A DNA stretch of 64,000 nt. Source: Membranihabitans marinus (lineage in GTDB: Bacteria > Bacteroidota > Bacteroidia > Chitinophagales > Saprospiraceae). Under the pieces are notes generated by a model, which was given only the letters and a program-made list of their open reading frames with translations, was not told the DNA's origin and ran no database searches. How positions within the stretch are numbered: the stretch's first letter is position 1; every line of letters begins with the position of its first letter. This document shows, one piece after another, positions 37,901-45,409 of the stretch. The position numbers and the translations under genes were made by a program. Location: positions 1-64,000 of the forward strand of contig NZ_JAJQYA010000017.1 of the NCBI RefSeq assembly GCF_021729155.1, written 5' to 3'.

Positions 37901-38013
37901 GAACATAGATCTCCGTCTACTTGGGCATTCACCTTTGAATAAATAAAAACCTGCAACACCAATAGGATAATCCATTGACTACGATAAGAATAAATTTTTT
38001 TATCTAAATTCAA
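34978..38013 (-). CDS. T9SS type B secreted protein with SprB repeats
   Basis: A 1011-residue secreted protein. It has a signal peptide (cut near KVNAQ), two N-terminal beta domains of the kind found in adhesins (about 35-165 and 170-355), a PKD-like segment (about 360-450), five SprB-type repeats of about 50-60 residues (about 455-815, each opening with CxG and closing with GC) and a C-terminal gliding-motility/T9SS type B sorting domain (FNVFDRWGNLLF; about 925-1011). It is exported through the type IX system and probably attached to the surface as an adhesin. Confidence 0.9.
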   Translation of the reverse strand: MNLDKKIYSYRSQWIILLVLQVFIYSKVNAQVDGDLCSNPIVLDTIINYCSPEGFYDLANYSNSTVENPSCYPMDTNDRDVWFKFVNNFENINIIVRGNVGLGKGGSLNDPQIAIYQGSCDGFELKGCNSDARGQNLVELTIGDLELGGEYYLRVGSRSNDIGTFQLCVSNFQFTPEYDSDCPTATVLCDKSTLIVNQLAGSGDIRDEADNSCLDIDPTTNSDDGNSEVSSVWFKWVARNDGDLTFILDPINPTDDLDFAVYELPNGIDNCSDKNILRCMASGEVVGADFSVWEPCTGPTGLRTGSTDDLEWRGCDNGDDNFLAPLQMETGKSYALVVNNFSASGAGFRLEWGGSGEFSTPDAEIVFLDTKPIYCPNEPIEFYAVDRSASGAIIEYNWSFGPGASSEDLQGPGPHEISFNSGGNKPFVLSLESDIGCISPIDTFIIVEDIMEITDVVDQISCNGYDDGMIDISIDSPSPIELVAWDDGASEFLRDSLSPGDYEVTIRNQTGCVISQSYTIVEPDPLEINSIISNASCGGGMDGGIRIVANGNFPPFQYDFNDGMGFTNMDERNGLVSGIYEVTIMDDMGCSLDTSYYLNEINFTIGNSVLTEPICYGQSNGMIEILVEGGRPAYEFDYQLNGVYTSNNILSNLPAGDYVIRIRDQDDCHGFVDTTLTQPDSLSLEAEVTNISCYGLTDGSIDIEVAGGRPGYSAMWNTGSMSLDVEGLRPGNFWVEVSDISGCSIIRNYSIEEPPLLTLDLIDKMDLLCYGDRDGFIIVDGMGGSGDYTYSISGNGSGGPDFQGLSAGEYVIYLSDENNCQDSINVGLSQPDELFVNIVGDSVLNLGQTVFLQAESIPDDRMLTWQWQPADQVDCEDCQEVIAQPYSNSSFVLIGTDENGCEARDELGFKVYPIRDVGIPNVLIPSRDGPNGSVTVYAGPHVSQVLEFNVFDRWGNLLFTKASFLPNDYTLGWNGLANGEHLMPGVYVYTAEIMYLDGVTKLISGEIVLLN

Positions 38014-38432
38014 ATGTCATATATTTTTAATTGCTGCAACTAAATCAGCGTCCTTATTCTATATTGAACGATTTACAATGGACTATTTCAAGCCTGTCTG
38101 CCTATTTTTTCATTTTTATAACACAAAAAAATAATGCATTTACTTTGTATTCTACAAACATTCTAAAAGAATAAAAATCCATTGCCTAATCAAAAGACGT
38201 AGATTAATTTCAAAAATGAAGATAATAAAGTAATTATTTTCAAAGCTTTATTTAAAAAATATTTAAACTCATCTTATCATCCTTAAGATCCTTGACTTAC
38301 TTTTACTATCCATGTTCTAGTGTTATTGATGAATTAAAACCAAGTATCCACTTATATTTACTGGGTATTGAAAAAAATCCTTTTCTTTGCTTGGTCACAA
38401 AAGACAGATTTTTATTAAAATCTCAACAAAAT
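38014..38432. other. Gene-free region between divergent T9SS cargo gene and pssA
   Basis: AT-rich region expected to hold promoters for both directions. An open frame from 38292 in phase with pssA would add 47 residues with no similarity to the family. No full promoter consensus was found. Confidence 0.4.
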
Positions 38433-39125
38433 ATGGTCAACATACCTAATATTTTAACTTTACTTAACTTAATAGCTGGATCCATTGCCATTTATTGCAC
38501 CTTAATCAATAACTATACTGCAGTTATAGTTTTATTTCTTGCTGCACTTCTCTTTGATTTCTTAGATGGATTTATGGCCAGATTATTAAATCAGACAAGT
38601 GAAATAGGTAAACAACTCGATTCTTTGGCCGATTTAATATCCTTTGGCCTACTGCCTACCTTTTTGTTATTAGACCTAATAGAAAGAACCGTATACATCC
38701 CCGAGCAACCCTATTTCCTTGCAATTTTCATTTTGCCAGCAGCTGCTGCCTTTCGATTGGGAAAATTCAATATTACCCCTTCAGACGTACAGGGATTTAG
38801 TGGAATGCCAACACCGGCTATGGCATGGATAGTCATGGGCCTATGGTTGTTCGCCACTCCGCAAAATGCATATATTTTCCCCTTTCTAACTCAGCCATAT
38901 TTGATTTTAATTATCTCCTGTATATTGGCCATACTAATGAATGTCAACCTTGCATTTTTAAAATTTACCATTAGTCCACTCAAAAGTCCCAGCACTATTA
39001 AAAGTCTTATACTAATTTTACTCAGTGTAATTATAGCGTTTGTTGACTGGCGAATGATCGGAATCGTTTCTGGATTAGCCTATATTTTACTGTCTTTCTT
39101 AGGATTAAAAACAATTAAAAAATAG
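38433..39125 (+). CDS. pssA: CDP-alcohol phosphatidyltransferase, likely phosphatidylserine synthase
   Basis: A 230-residue polytopic membrane enzyme. The catalytic motif D-G-x2-A-R-x8-G-x3-D-x3-D is complete (DGFMAR then GKQLDSLAD). Length and the start MVNIPNILTLLNL fit PssA of Bacteroidota, which condenses CDP-diacylglycerol with serine, feeding phosphatidylethanolamine. ATG at 38433 was preferred to 38292. Confidence 0.9.
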   Translation: MVNIPNILTLLNLIAGSIAIYCTLINNYTAVIVLFLAALLFDFLDGFMARLLNQTSEIGKQLDSLADLISFGLLPTFLLLDLIERTVYIPEQPYFLAIFILPAAAAFRLGKFNITPSDVQGFSGMPTPAMAWIVMGLWLFATPQNAYIFPFLTQPYLILIISCILAILMNVNLAFLKFTISPLKSPSTIKSLILILLSVIIAFVDWRMIGIVSGLAYILLSFLGLKTIKK

Positions 39126-39149
39126 AAAAATTTAAGCGGTGATACATAG

Positions 39150-40202
39150 TCACTCGCCTCCGGTCATTGATTTTAATAACCTATAAATTATTCGCCTAAA
39201 CATTTTCTGTAAAAACGGAAATGGTCTTATTATCTCAACCATGATTGGACTCAATATATAATAGAGTGATACCAACTGCCTACCCCAAAAATAGGTTAAC
39301 AATTGTTGATCGCGAAATCGAATAGCTGTATAATATTCAGAAGAAAAACGATTAAATGCAAAGGATACTACAAAACACCGCTGATCGTCTGGACTAAGTG
39401 GAGCAGACAATGTGTTCATAAATGAGAGCGAAGGGACACTGGTAGGCAATAAAATCTTATCCTCCTTGTGAACTTGAGAAAGGTGATCCTCTAAAAAATA
39501 ACAGGCTATCTCCACCGAAGCACCGTTAAAAATAACCCCTGAGCTAAAATAGTTTTTTACCCACTGAACGGCATTGTACTGTTTGTTGTTCTGGGTCAAC
39601 AATATGGGTAAATCTATAAACACATGGGCATTTTTGCCACTGATGTTTTCCAACTCCAGAACGACTTTGGTCAATGGTTCTGCAATGGACTCAATATGTT
39701 CATCTACCTCAACTTCAATAACCGATAGTCTAAAAACATCATCATTCTTATTTTCTGTGCTCCCATCAATATCGTACAGCCATTCATCGTCGATTTGATA
39801 AGTATTGTATACTGCATCTTTTAAAACCTGCCAATCCCAGTAAAATACCTGAGTTTTCTTACACAATTCTATAGCGGGTTGAGTAAAAGAAGAAGTTGTA
39901 ACGATCATTATTTGATGACCTCCATAATATTTGGCAGCTCCAAGAACTTGATTGATATCTTGAACTCCTACTTTGTGATCCTCGTGATAGCGTTTAATTT
40001 GGACTACTGTTTTAACACCGTCTTTATCGAGGATAAGATCAGCCCCAAAATCACCAGAATAGTTGGTATTCTCAACTTTGTAGCCATTGTCTAAGAACAA
40101 CTTTCCTATAAAATCCTCAAAATCATAGGGACTGATTCCTTGAAATCTAACTTTTATGGCGGCCTTTAAAAACTTTTTAAGATCAACTTGACTAAAATCC
40201 AT
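39150..40202 (-). CDS. Mrr-like restriction endonuclease domain protein
   Basis: A 350-residue protein whose N-terminal 140 residues are an Mrr_cat PD-(D/E)xK nuclease: FEDFIGKLFLDNGY, then GDFGADLIL and VVQIKRY supply the D and QxK residues. The remaining 210 residues are a beta-rich domain of unknown type ending in a short basic, hydrophobic helix. There is no methyltransferase or specificity gene nearby, so it may be a stand-alone type IV-like nuclease or a DNA-maintenance enzyme. Convergent with pssA. Confidence 0.8.
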   Translation of the reverse strand: MDFSQVDLKKFLKAAIKVRFQGISPYDFEDFIGKLFLDNGYKVENTNYSGDFGADLILDKDGVKTVVQIKRYHEDHKVGVQDINQVLGAAKYYGGHQIMIVTTSSFTQPAIELCKKTQVFYWDWQVLKDAVYNTYQIDDEWLYDIDGSTENKNDDVFRLSVIEVEVDEHIESIAEPLTKVVLELENISGKNAHVFIDLPILLTQNNKQYNAVQWVKNYFSSGVIFNGASVEIACYFLEDHLSQVHKEDKILLPTSVPSLSFMNTLSAPLSPDDQRCFVVSFAFNRFSSEYYTAIRFRDQQLLTYFWGRQLVSLYYILSPIMVEIIRPFPFLQKMFRRIIYRLLKSMTGGE

Positions 40203-40264
40203 ACATTAAGTGGGTAAAGGCTGCTATATCTGACAACGGGAATCGTTATCAGGAAAAAAACATG

Positions 40265-40984
40265 TTATTTTACTTTTGACCAGATTTCATAGATTGGACT
40301 ACCTTTAGAGCTTTTGCCACTGTGATGCCAGTTACCATCGATGACTTCTCCATTAAATTCGAGTTTCATACCGACTCTTGAATTGTCACGAGAAAAGAAC
40401 TCGATGTGTTCGGTATACTTTCCATTCTTATAAGTATATCTTCCTCCACCGGTTCCAAAAAATTCTCCAGTTTCAGTATTCATAGCGATCCATTGAAATC
40501 TCTCATCGGACAAAACCTTCAGAGTTTGTCTCGCTCTTTTGGGTATAGATTGAATCTCATCGTTTACTTTTCTACCTGATATTCGCCAAATTCCGGCCAA
40601 TCCTTGAGAAGATTCATCCTGTTTTATCCACTTTTGTTCAAACCCATCAGGCCGATCTACTGTCAAGGTTTTCCCATCGTATACCATGGGTATAGCAAAA
40701 TATTCACCAACTAAACTAGCATCAGCGGAATGAAAATCTATTTCGACATTGAGTTCGGATCCCTGTGTCTCGTAATGACCGCCAAGGGTATAGATAAAAT
40801 TGGAAGGTTCGGATGAAAACGAAGTCACGGAAAAATAGCCATCCTGCATGACCAATATATTATCGGCGTTGGATGCATCCTTATAGACACCTTGTAAATC
40901 CGTAGCTGAATTTTGAGCAACCGACAATGTAGCCCATCCTATTTGGGTCAATAACAACAAAACAACGAAATGTAATCGAGCCAT
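40265..40984 (-). CDS. Secreted DUF4488-like protein
   Basis: A 239-residue protein with a signal peptide (cut near VAQNS) and two related lipocalin-like beta repeats, one beginning LQGVYKD and one LAGIWRISGRK. The second contains GTGGGRYTYKNGKYTEHI, a stretch shared by Bacteroidota proteins called membrane or secreted protein. Function unknown; a lipid- or small-ligand binding role is inference. Confidence 0.72.
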   Translation of the reverse strand: MARLHFVVLLLLTQIGWATLSVAQNSATDLQGVYKDASNADNILVMQDGYFSVTSFSSEPSNFIYTLGGHYETQGSELNVEIDFHSADASLVGEYFAIPMVYDGKTLTVDRPDGFEQKWIKQDESSQGLAGIWRISGRKVNDEIQSIPKRARQTLKVLSDERFQWIAMNTETGEFFGTGGGRYTYKNGKYTEHIEFFSRDNSRVGMKLEFNGEVIDGNWHHSGKSSKGSPIYEIWSKVK

Positions 40985-41038
40985 AATTTTTGCTATTAAA
41001 TTACAATAATTATTAGAAAACCAAAACAGAGTAAAGAA

Positions 41039-42122
41039 TTATTTTCCAGCTTGTTCCATTAACCAAGCTTTCAAGAAGCCATCTATATTCCCGTCCAAAA
41101 CATTATCCGGATTTCTAGTCTCAAATCCCGTTCTGTGATCTTTAACTCTTCGATCATCAAGCACATAACTGCGAATCTGTGATCCCCACTCGTTTTTCTG
41201 TTTACCAGACTCTATTTCATCCTTTTGAGCGCGCTGCTTTTCCAATTCCAATTCATACAATCTAGATTTTAATACCTGCAAGGCTTTCTCTCGATTCATA
41301 TGTTGGGATCGTTCTTGCTGACATTCTGCCACCAAACCTGAAGGTAAATGGCGAACTCTTACGGCTGATTCTGTTTTGTTTACGTGTTGTCCACCAGCAC
41401 CAGATGCTCTAAAGGTGTCCCATTCTAGATCAGCGGGATTGATTTCGATTTCTATATCATTGTCTACCATAGGATGAACAAAAACAGAGGCAAATGAAGT
41501 CATTCTTTTACCCTGAGAATTAAAAGGACTGACACGCACCAATCTATGCACACCGTTTTCCCCCTTTAACATCCCAAAGGCATAGTCTCCACTGATTTCT
41601 AGACTAACGGATTTAACACCAGCAATATCGCCGTCTTGTCGAGATAATTCCACTACTTTAAAACCACTTTTCTCCCCCCACATAATGTACATCCGCATCA
41701 ACATATCGGCCCAATCACAGGCTTCTGTTCCACCAGCACCGGCGTTGATATCTAAAATACTATTTAGGGCATCCTCGGGTTGATTCAAGGTGGTTCGAAA
41801 CTCTACATCTTCAAAAACAGCTAAAGCTTTAGAATAGGAAGTATCTAATTCTTCTTCAGATACTTCCTCTTCTTTATAAAATTCATAGAGCACTTCTACA
41901 TCTTCAAATGCAGTCTGAGCACTCTGATACATTTCAACCCAAAATTTTAATCCCTTAATTTCTTTCAAAATGGATTCGGCCTTATCTGGCTGATCCCAAA
42001 ATGAAGGATCTAAGGTCGCTTGTTGTTTTTCTTCTATTTGAATACTGCGATTAGCAACGTCAAAGATATTGTTTTAGCAGTGACAAACGATTTTTCAAAT
42101 CCTGTAGTTGATCACTAGTCAT
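41039..42122 (-). CDS. prfB: Peptide chain release factor 2, with programmed +1 frameshift
   Basis: The downstream frame alone codes for the PCRF domain, the stop-codon recognition SPF tripeptide and the catalytic GGQ (ASGAGGQHVNK), i.e. RF2. The full gene starts at ATG 42122: 20 codons run to TAT CTT then in-frame TGA (42062-42060) followed by C. Slipping by one base onto GAC resumes in phase (DVANRSIQIEEKQQ) and joins the long frame, giving 360 residues. This is the classical autoregulatory switch, in which low RF2 allows frameshifting. The usual upstream Shine-Dalgarno-like AGGGGG is replaced by AAACAA. Confidence 0.97.
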
Positions 42123-42128
42123 ATTAAC

Positions 42129-43022
42129 TTATTTTAAAACTTCTATATAAAATACTAAGTTTGAATTAGGCGGTATTGCTTGACCAGAACCAGTCTCGCC
42201 ATATCCCAATTCAGAAGGGATAAACAACAATGATTTACTACCTTCTTTCAATTTGGCCACGCCTTCGTCCCATCCTGGGATAACCATACCAGCACCTACA
42301 TTAAAGGAAAAAGGAGTACCTCTTTTAAATGAATTATCGAATTCGCTACCATCGGATTCCAATACTCCGTAATAATGAACCTTAGCATTTCCATTTCCCA
42401 AGGCCTCACCGATACCTTCTTCAATGTTATAGATTTGAAGGCCGGATTCCAATTTCTCTAAAGAACCATCCAATTCACCTTTTTTGTATTTGCCCAATAA
42501 ATCTTCGATAGTTGTTGCTACCTCACCTTCTTTGGCTTGAGATTCTTTCATCATTTTCATCGCTTCTTCCTTCTCCTTAGCAATATCGTCTAAATATTGA
42601 TCTTCATCTACGATATCTTCAACGATGAAATAGTTGTTAACAAATTTGTTGTTGGGGAATTGCATTTTTGCTTGAGGAATAGAATCCAATTCAATATATA
42701 CATTGGCCGAATCACCTGGTACCATTCTAGATAATACGTCAATAACAGGATTGGGAGTAACCATTAAAGCCGAATCCGTAGGGACCAACATTCTGATCAC
42801 TTCACTCTTTGGCTGCAAATTCATAGTATCATCTAACAATACAGCAGAGGTAAAATAAATATATTTTCCCGGCTCAGTTATTTGATCACTTTTGGTCGAG
42901 GAATAGATATTAAATTTGAAACCGTCGGCGGTTACACCTTCGTAGCTCGGTTTGTCGCCCATTTGCTCACTCGAACAAGACCACAGACCTAAGACTAATA
43001 ATAGAAGAGATAAAATTCTCAT
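42129..43022 (-). CDS. FKBP-type peptidyl-prolyl isomerase, lipoprotein
   Basis: A 297-residue lipoprotein (lipobox LWSC, C16) ending in an FKBP domain (about 200-297): VHYYGVLESDGSEFDNS, VIPGWDEGV, LFIPSELGYGE and IPPNSNLVFYIEVL are all standard. The middle is a helical linker. It would assist folding in the periplasm. It shares one base with the DHH gene stop, so the two are coupled. Confidence 0.9.
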   Translation of the reverse strand: MRILSLLLLVLGLWSCSSEQMGDKPSYEGVTADGFKFNIYSSTKSDQITEPGKYIYFTSAVLLDDTMNLQPKSEVIRMLVPTDSALMVTPNPVIDVLSRMVPGDSANVYIELDSIPQAKMQFPNNKFVNNYFIVEDIVDEDQYLDDIAKEKEEAMKMMKESQAKEGEVATTIEDLLGKYKKGELDGSLEKLESGLQIYNIEEGIGEALGNGNAKVHYYGVLESDGSEFDNSFKRGTPFSFNVGAGMVIPGWDEGVAKLKEGSKSLLFIPSELGYGETGSGQAIPPNSNLVFYIEVLK

Positions 43023-44041
43023 TAATTAATTGTTTTATATTTATTAAAAAATTCTGGCAAATGCTCTTTAAACAACGTAATAGCTGATTTCAGTCCTTTA
43101 AAATGACTGCCCCCAGATGCATTTTTATGACCACCGCCATTAAAATAATTTTTAGCGATTTCTTCTACATTGTAGTCGCCCAAAGAACGAAATGATATCT
43201 TGGTAATTGTGGGTTGCTGGGTAAACAAAACCGCAATATCAATATTATTGATCTTTAAAATGTAATTGACAATACCCTCTGCATCTCCGCGTTGAATATT
43301 AAATTTTTCAAAATCTGACTTGGTTAAAAATATAATACCCGCTCTGTATTCAGGAATTATTTCCAATCTATGATAGAGACAATATCCCAATAACCGAAGA
43401 TTTTTTTCCGGTAATGCGTTATTGATTTTGTTTTGTATCTCTATATGATTAAATGGCGCCAACATTAACCTAGACAACTTTTCAAAAAGTTTTGGAGAGG
43501 TATTATAAGAGAAAGTCCCTGTATCTGTCAAAATTCCGGTGTATAGACAAGTAGCAATGTCAATATTTTCAATATACTTCTTTTGCTCCCACTCTGTCAA
43601 TACATCGAAGACCAAATCACATGCCGAACTCTCACCTGGAAAAGCATAATAATATAGACTTGTCAAATCAGGATCTAAATGATGATCGACTAAAAACAAA
43701 GGTGTTTCGTATTTTTGCATCTCCAAGCCCATTTTATCTATTCGCGACAAATTATTGGCGTCTACAAAGATAAACAATTCGGCATTAGCAATACATTTAT
43801 TTATTTCTTCGGATTGTCGATCGTATATTAAGATTTTATCTGAACCAGGCATCCAACTGTATATCGGAGGAAACTCAGATGGAAATGCCATAGATACCTC
43901 ATGTCCATTTTGAGACAGATAGTGATAAAAAGCCAAGGTAGACCCCAATGCATCCCCATCGGGATTCCGATGAGAAGCTAAAAAGATCTTTCTTGGCTTT
44001 TCCAAAAATATTTTTAATTCCAGTATCCCTTTTTCTGGCAT
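43022..44041 (-). CDS. DHH-family phosphoesterase, NrnA-like
   Basis: A 339-residue DHH/DHHA1 protein. The metal site is ASHRNPDGDALGS (H24, D28, D30) with LVDHHLDPD further on, and the DHHA1 part has GGGHKNASGG. NrnA enzymes degrade nanoRNA and 3'-phosphoadenosine 5'-phosphate. It follows ndk by 5 bp. Confidence 0.9.
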   Translation of the reverse strand: MPEKGILELKIFLEKPRKIFLASHRNPDGDALGSTLAFYHYLSQNGHEVSMAFPSEFPPIYSWMPGSDKILIYDRQSEEINKCIANAELFIFVDANNLSRIDKMGLEMQKYETPLFLVDHHLDPDLTSLYYYAFPGESSACDLVFDVLTEWEQKKYIENIDIATCLYTGILTDTGTFSYNTSPKLFEKLSRLMLAPFNHIEIQNKINNALPEKNLRLLGYCLYHRLEIIPEYRAGIIFLTKSDFEKFNIQRGDAEGIVNYILKINNIDIAVLFTQQPTITKISFRSLGDYNVEEIAKNYFNGGGHKNASGGSHFKGLKSAITLFKEHLPEFFNKYKTIN

Positions 44042-44046
44042 GCTTA

Positions 44047-44466
44047 TTAATGCATTTCCGTTTGTGCAAAATGGAATGCCGCTTCTATGGCCGCATTTTC
44101 ATCTGAATCTGATCCGTGAACCGCATTTTCACCAATACTAGTAGCATATTTAGCTCGAATAGTACCCTCAGCTGCTTCTGCGGGATTGGTGGCTCCAATT
44201 AGCGTTCTAAAATCTGCAACTGCATTGTCTTTCTCCAATACAGCGGCCACTATAGGTCCTGAAGACATAAATTCTACCAATTCACCATAAAACGGTCGCT
44301 CTTTGTGTACTGCATAAAACTCCCCAGCCTTCTCAGCTGATAGTTTTGTGTATTTCATCGCAACAATTCTAAATCCGCCCGCATTGATCTGAGCCAAAAT
44401 GGCACCAATGTGTCCGTTCTTTACTGCATCTGGTTTAATCATTGTAAAAGTGATATTCCCTGCCAT
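44047..44466 (-). CDS. ndk: Nucleoside diphosphate kinase
   Basis: A 139-residue NDK with the phosphate-accepting H117 in ENAVHGSD and MIKPDAV at the start. It transfers phosphate from ATP to other nucleoside diphosphates. First gene of the ndk-DHH-FKBP operon; its promoter should lie in the following gene-free stretch. Confidence 0.97.
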   Translation of the reverse strand: MAGNITFTMIKPDAVKNGHIGAILAQINAGGFRIVAMKYTKLSAEKAGEFYAVHKERPFYGELVEFMSSGPIVAAVLEKDNAVADFRTLIGATNPAEAAEGTIRAKYATSIGENAVHGSDSDENAAIEAAFHFAQTEMH

Positions 44467-44985
44467 AATTTAACTTTTGATTTATTGGTCTTTTGTTTAC
44501 AAAAAACCAGTTAGATTTAATTTTTGGTTTTAAAATTGCAAGATTACTGCCATTATTTGGAATATCAAAATACATAATCATTAAGCTTTCAACAAAACAG
44601 CTGTTTTTCCTTCTCTAAGCTAATATAAATTTAATAATTGTCGAATTATAGTCTTGAATTTCGTCCGACAATCCATTATATTGCCTTAATGTTTCTTTAG
44701 ATACTAAAATTCAATTACATATTTCTACACTTAATATTTATAACTATTATGGTTATTTCCCGATGTTCCTGCATATAAATCGAACCACTTGTATCGAATT
44801 TATTCTACAAGACTGAAGAATTACTACAAAGTTAAGTCGTAACAAATATTTACATTTACTATTGAAATCTATACAAGAGACGCATACCTCGTTCGTTTCG
44901 GTATTAATATTATTAATCGCCGCTCGTATAATAGTATGTAGTTACTTAACCCAGATTAACCCATCATTGGTGAGTAAAAAATTTT

Positions 44986-45037
44986 AAAGAGACAATCTAA
45001 CACCCCACGGTTGTCTCTTTATTATTGAATTTTTTTA
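44986..45037 (+). terminator. Orphan terminator-like hairpin on the plus strand
   Basis: A perfect 10-bp stem (44986-44995 with 45011-45020), 15-nt loop, and T-rich sequence with seven T at 45031. No plus-strand gene precedes it for several kilobases. Confidence 0.5.
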
Positions 45038-45076
45038 CATTCCCCATTGTTTTCCCCAAAAGAAATGTTTAGGTCG

Positions 45077-45114
45077 GCCAGTGATAAGGTCTATCGCGAC
45101 CTTATCACATTGGC
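45077..45114. other. Long bulged hairpin
   Basis: GTGATAAGGTC (45081-45091) pairs perfectly with 45098-45108 around TATCGC. GCCA (45077-45080) and TGGC (45111-45114) extend the stem past a two-base bulge. There is no T run on either strand. Confidence 0.55.
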
Positions 45115-45409
45115 TGCCAAATCACACAATTGAAGTCTTCATATAACACCCCACCTACGACATAGGAATTTTTTATCGAATTCGATTTCCCCTCTAGCCT
45201 CCGAAGGAATAACAAGACAATCATGTCATAAAATATATAAATGGGAATAGAATTTACAACTCTTTATATTCGATATTTACAGGAAAATACAAACCTCCTT
45301 CTTTGTAATAAGACAACTTTTTCATCAAAAATGAAAATCCTTTTTGAAATTATAAATTTCAATATCAAAATCAAACACAAACATTTGTCTTACAATATAT
45401 TGACAAATT

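Larger units (their letters stand above)
44467..45409. other. 943-bp gene-free region with two strong hairpins
   Basis: Between ndk and mutS2 there is no credible open frame. It contains a direct repeat TTAACCCA spaced by 10 bp (44946-44953, 44956-44963), a terminator-like hairpin (44986-45020) and a long hairpin with bulge (45077-45114). A 7-bp inverted pair ATTGTCG/CGACAAT lies at 44637-44643 and 44666-44672. This could hold a small RNA and the ndk promoter; neither can be proven from sequence. Confidence 0.5.

Noticed and set aside
38292-38432. 47-residue N-terminal extension of pssA
   Set aside because: The family begins at MVNIPNILTLLN; the added residues have no membrane topology fit and are AT-rich spacer.
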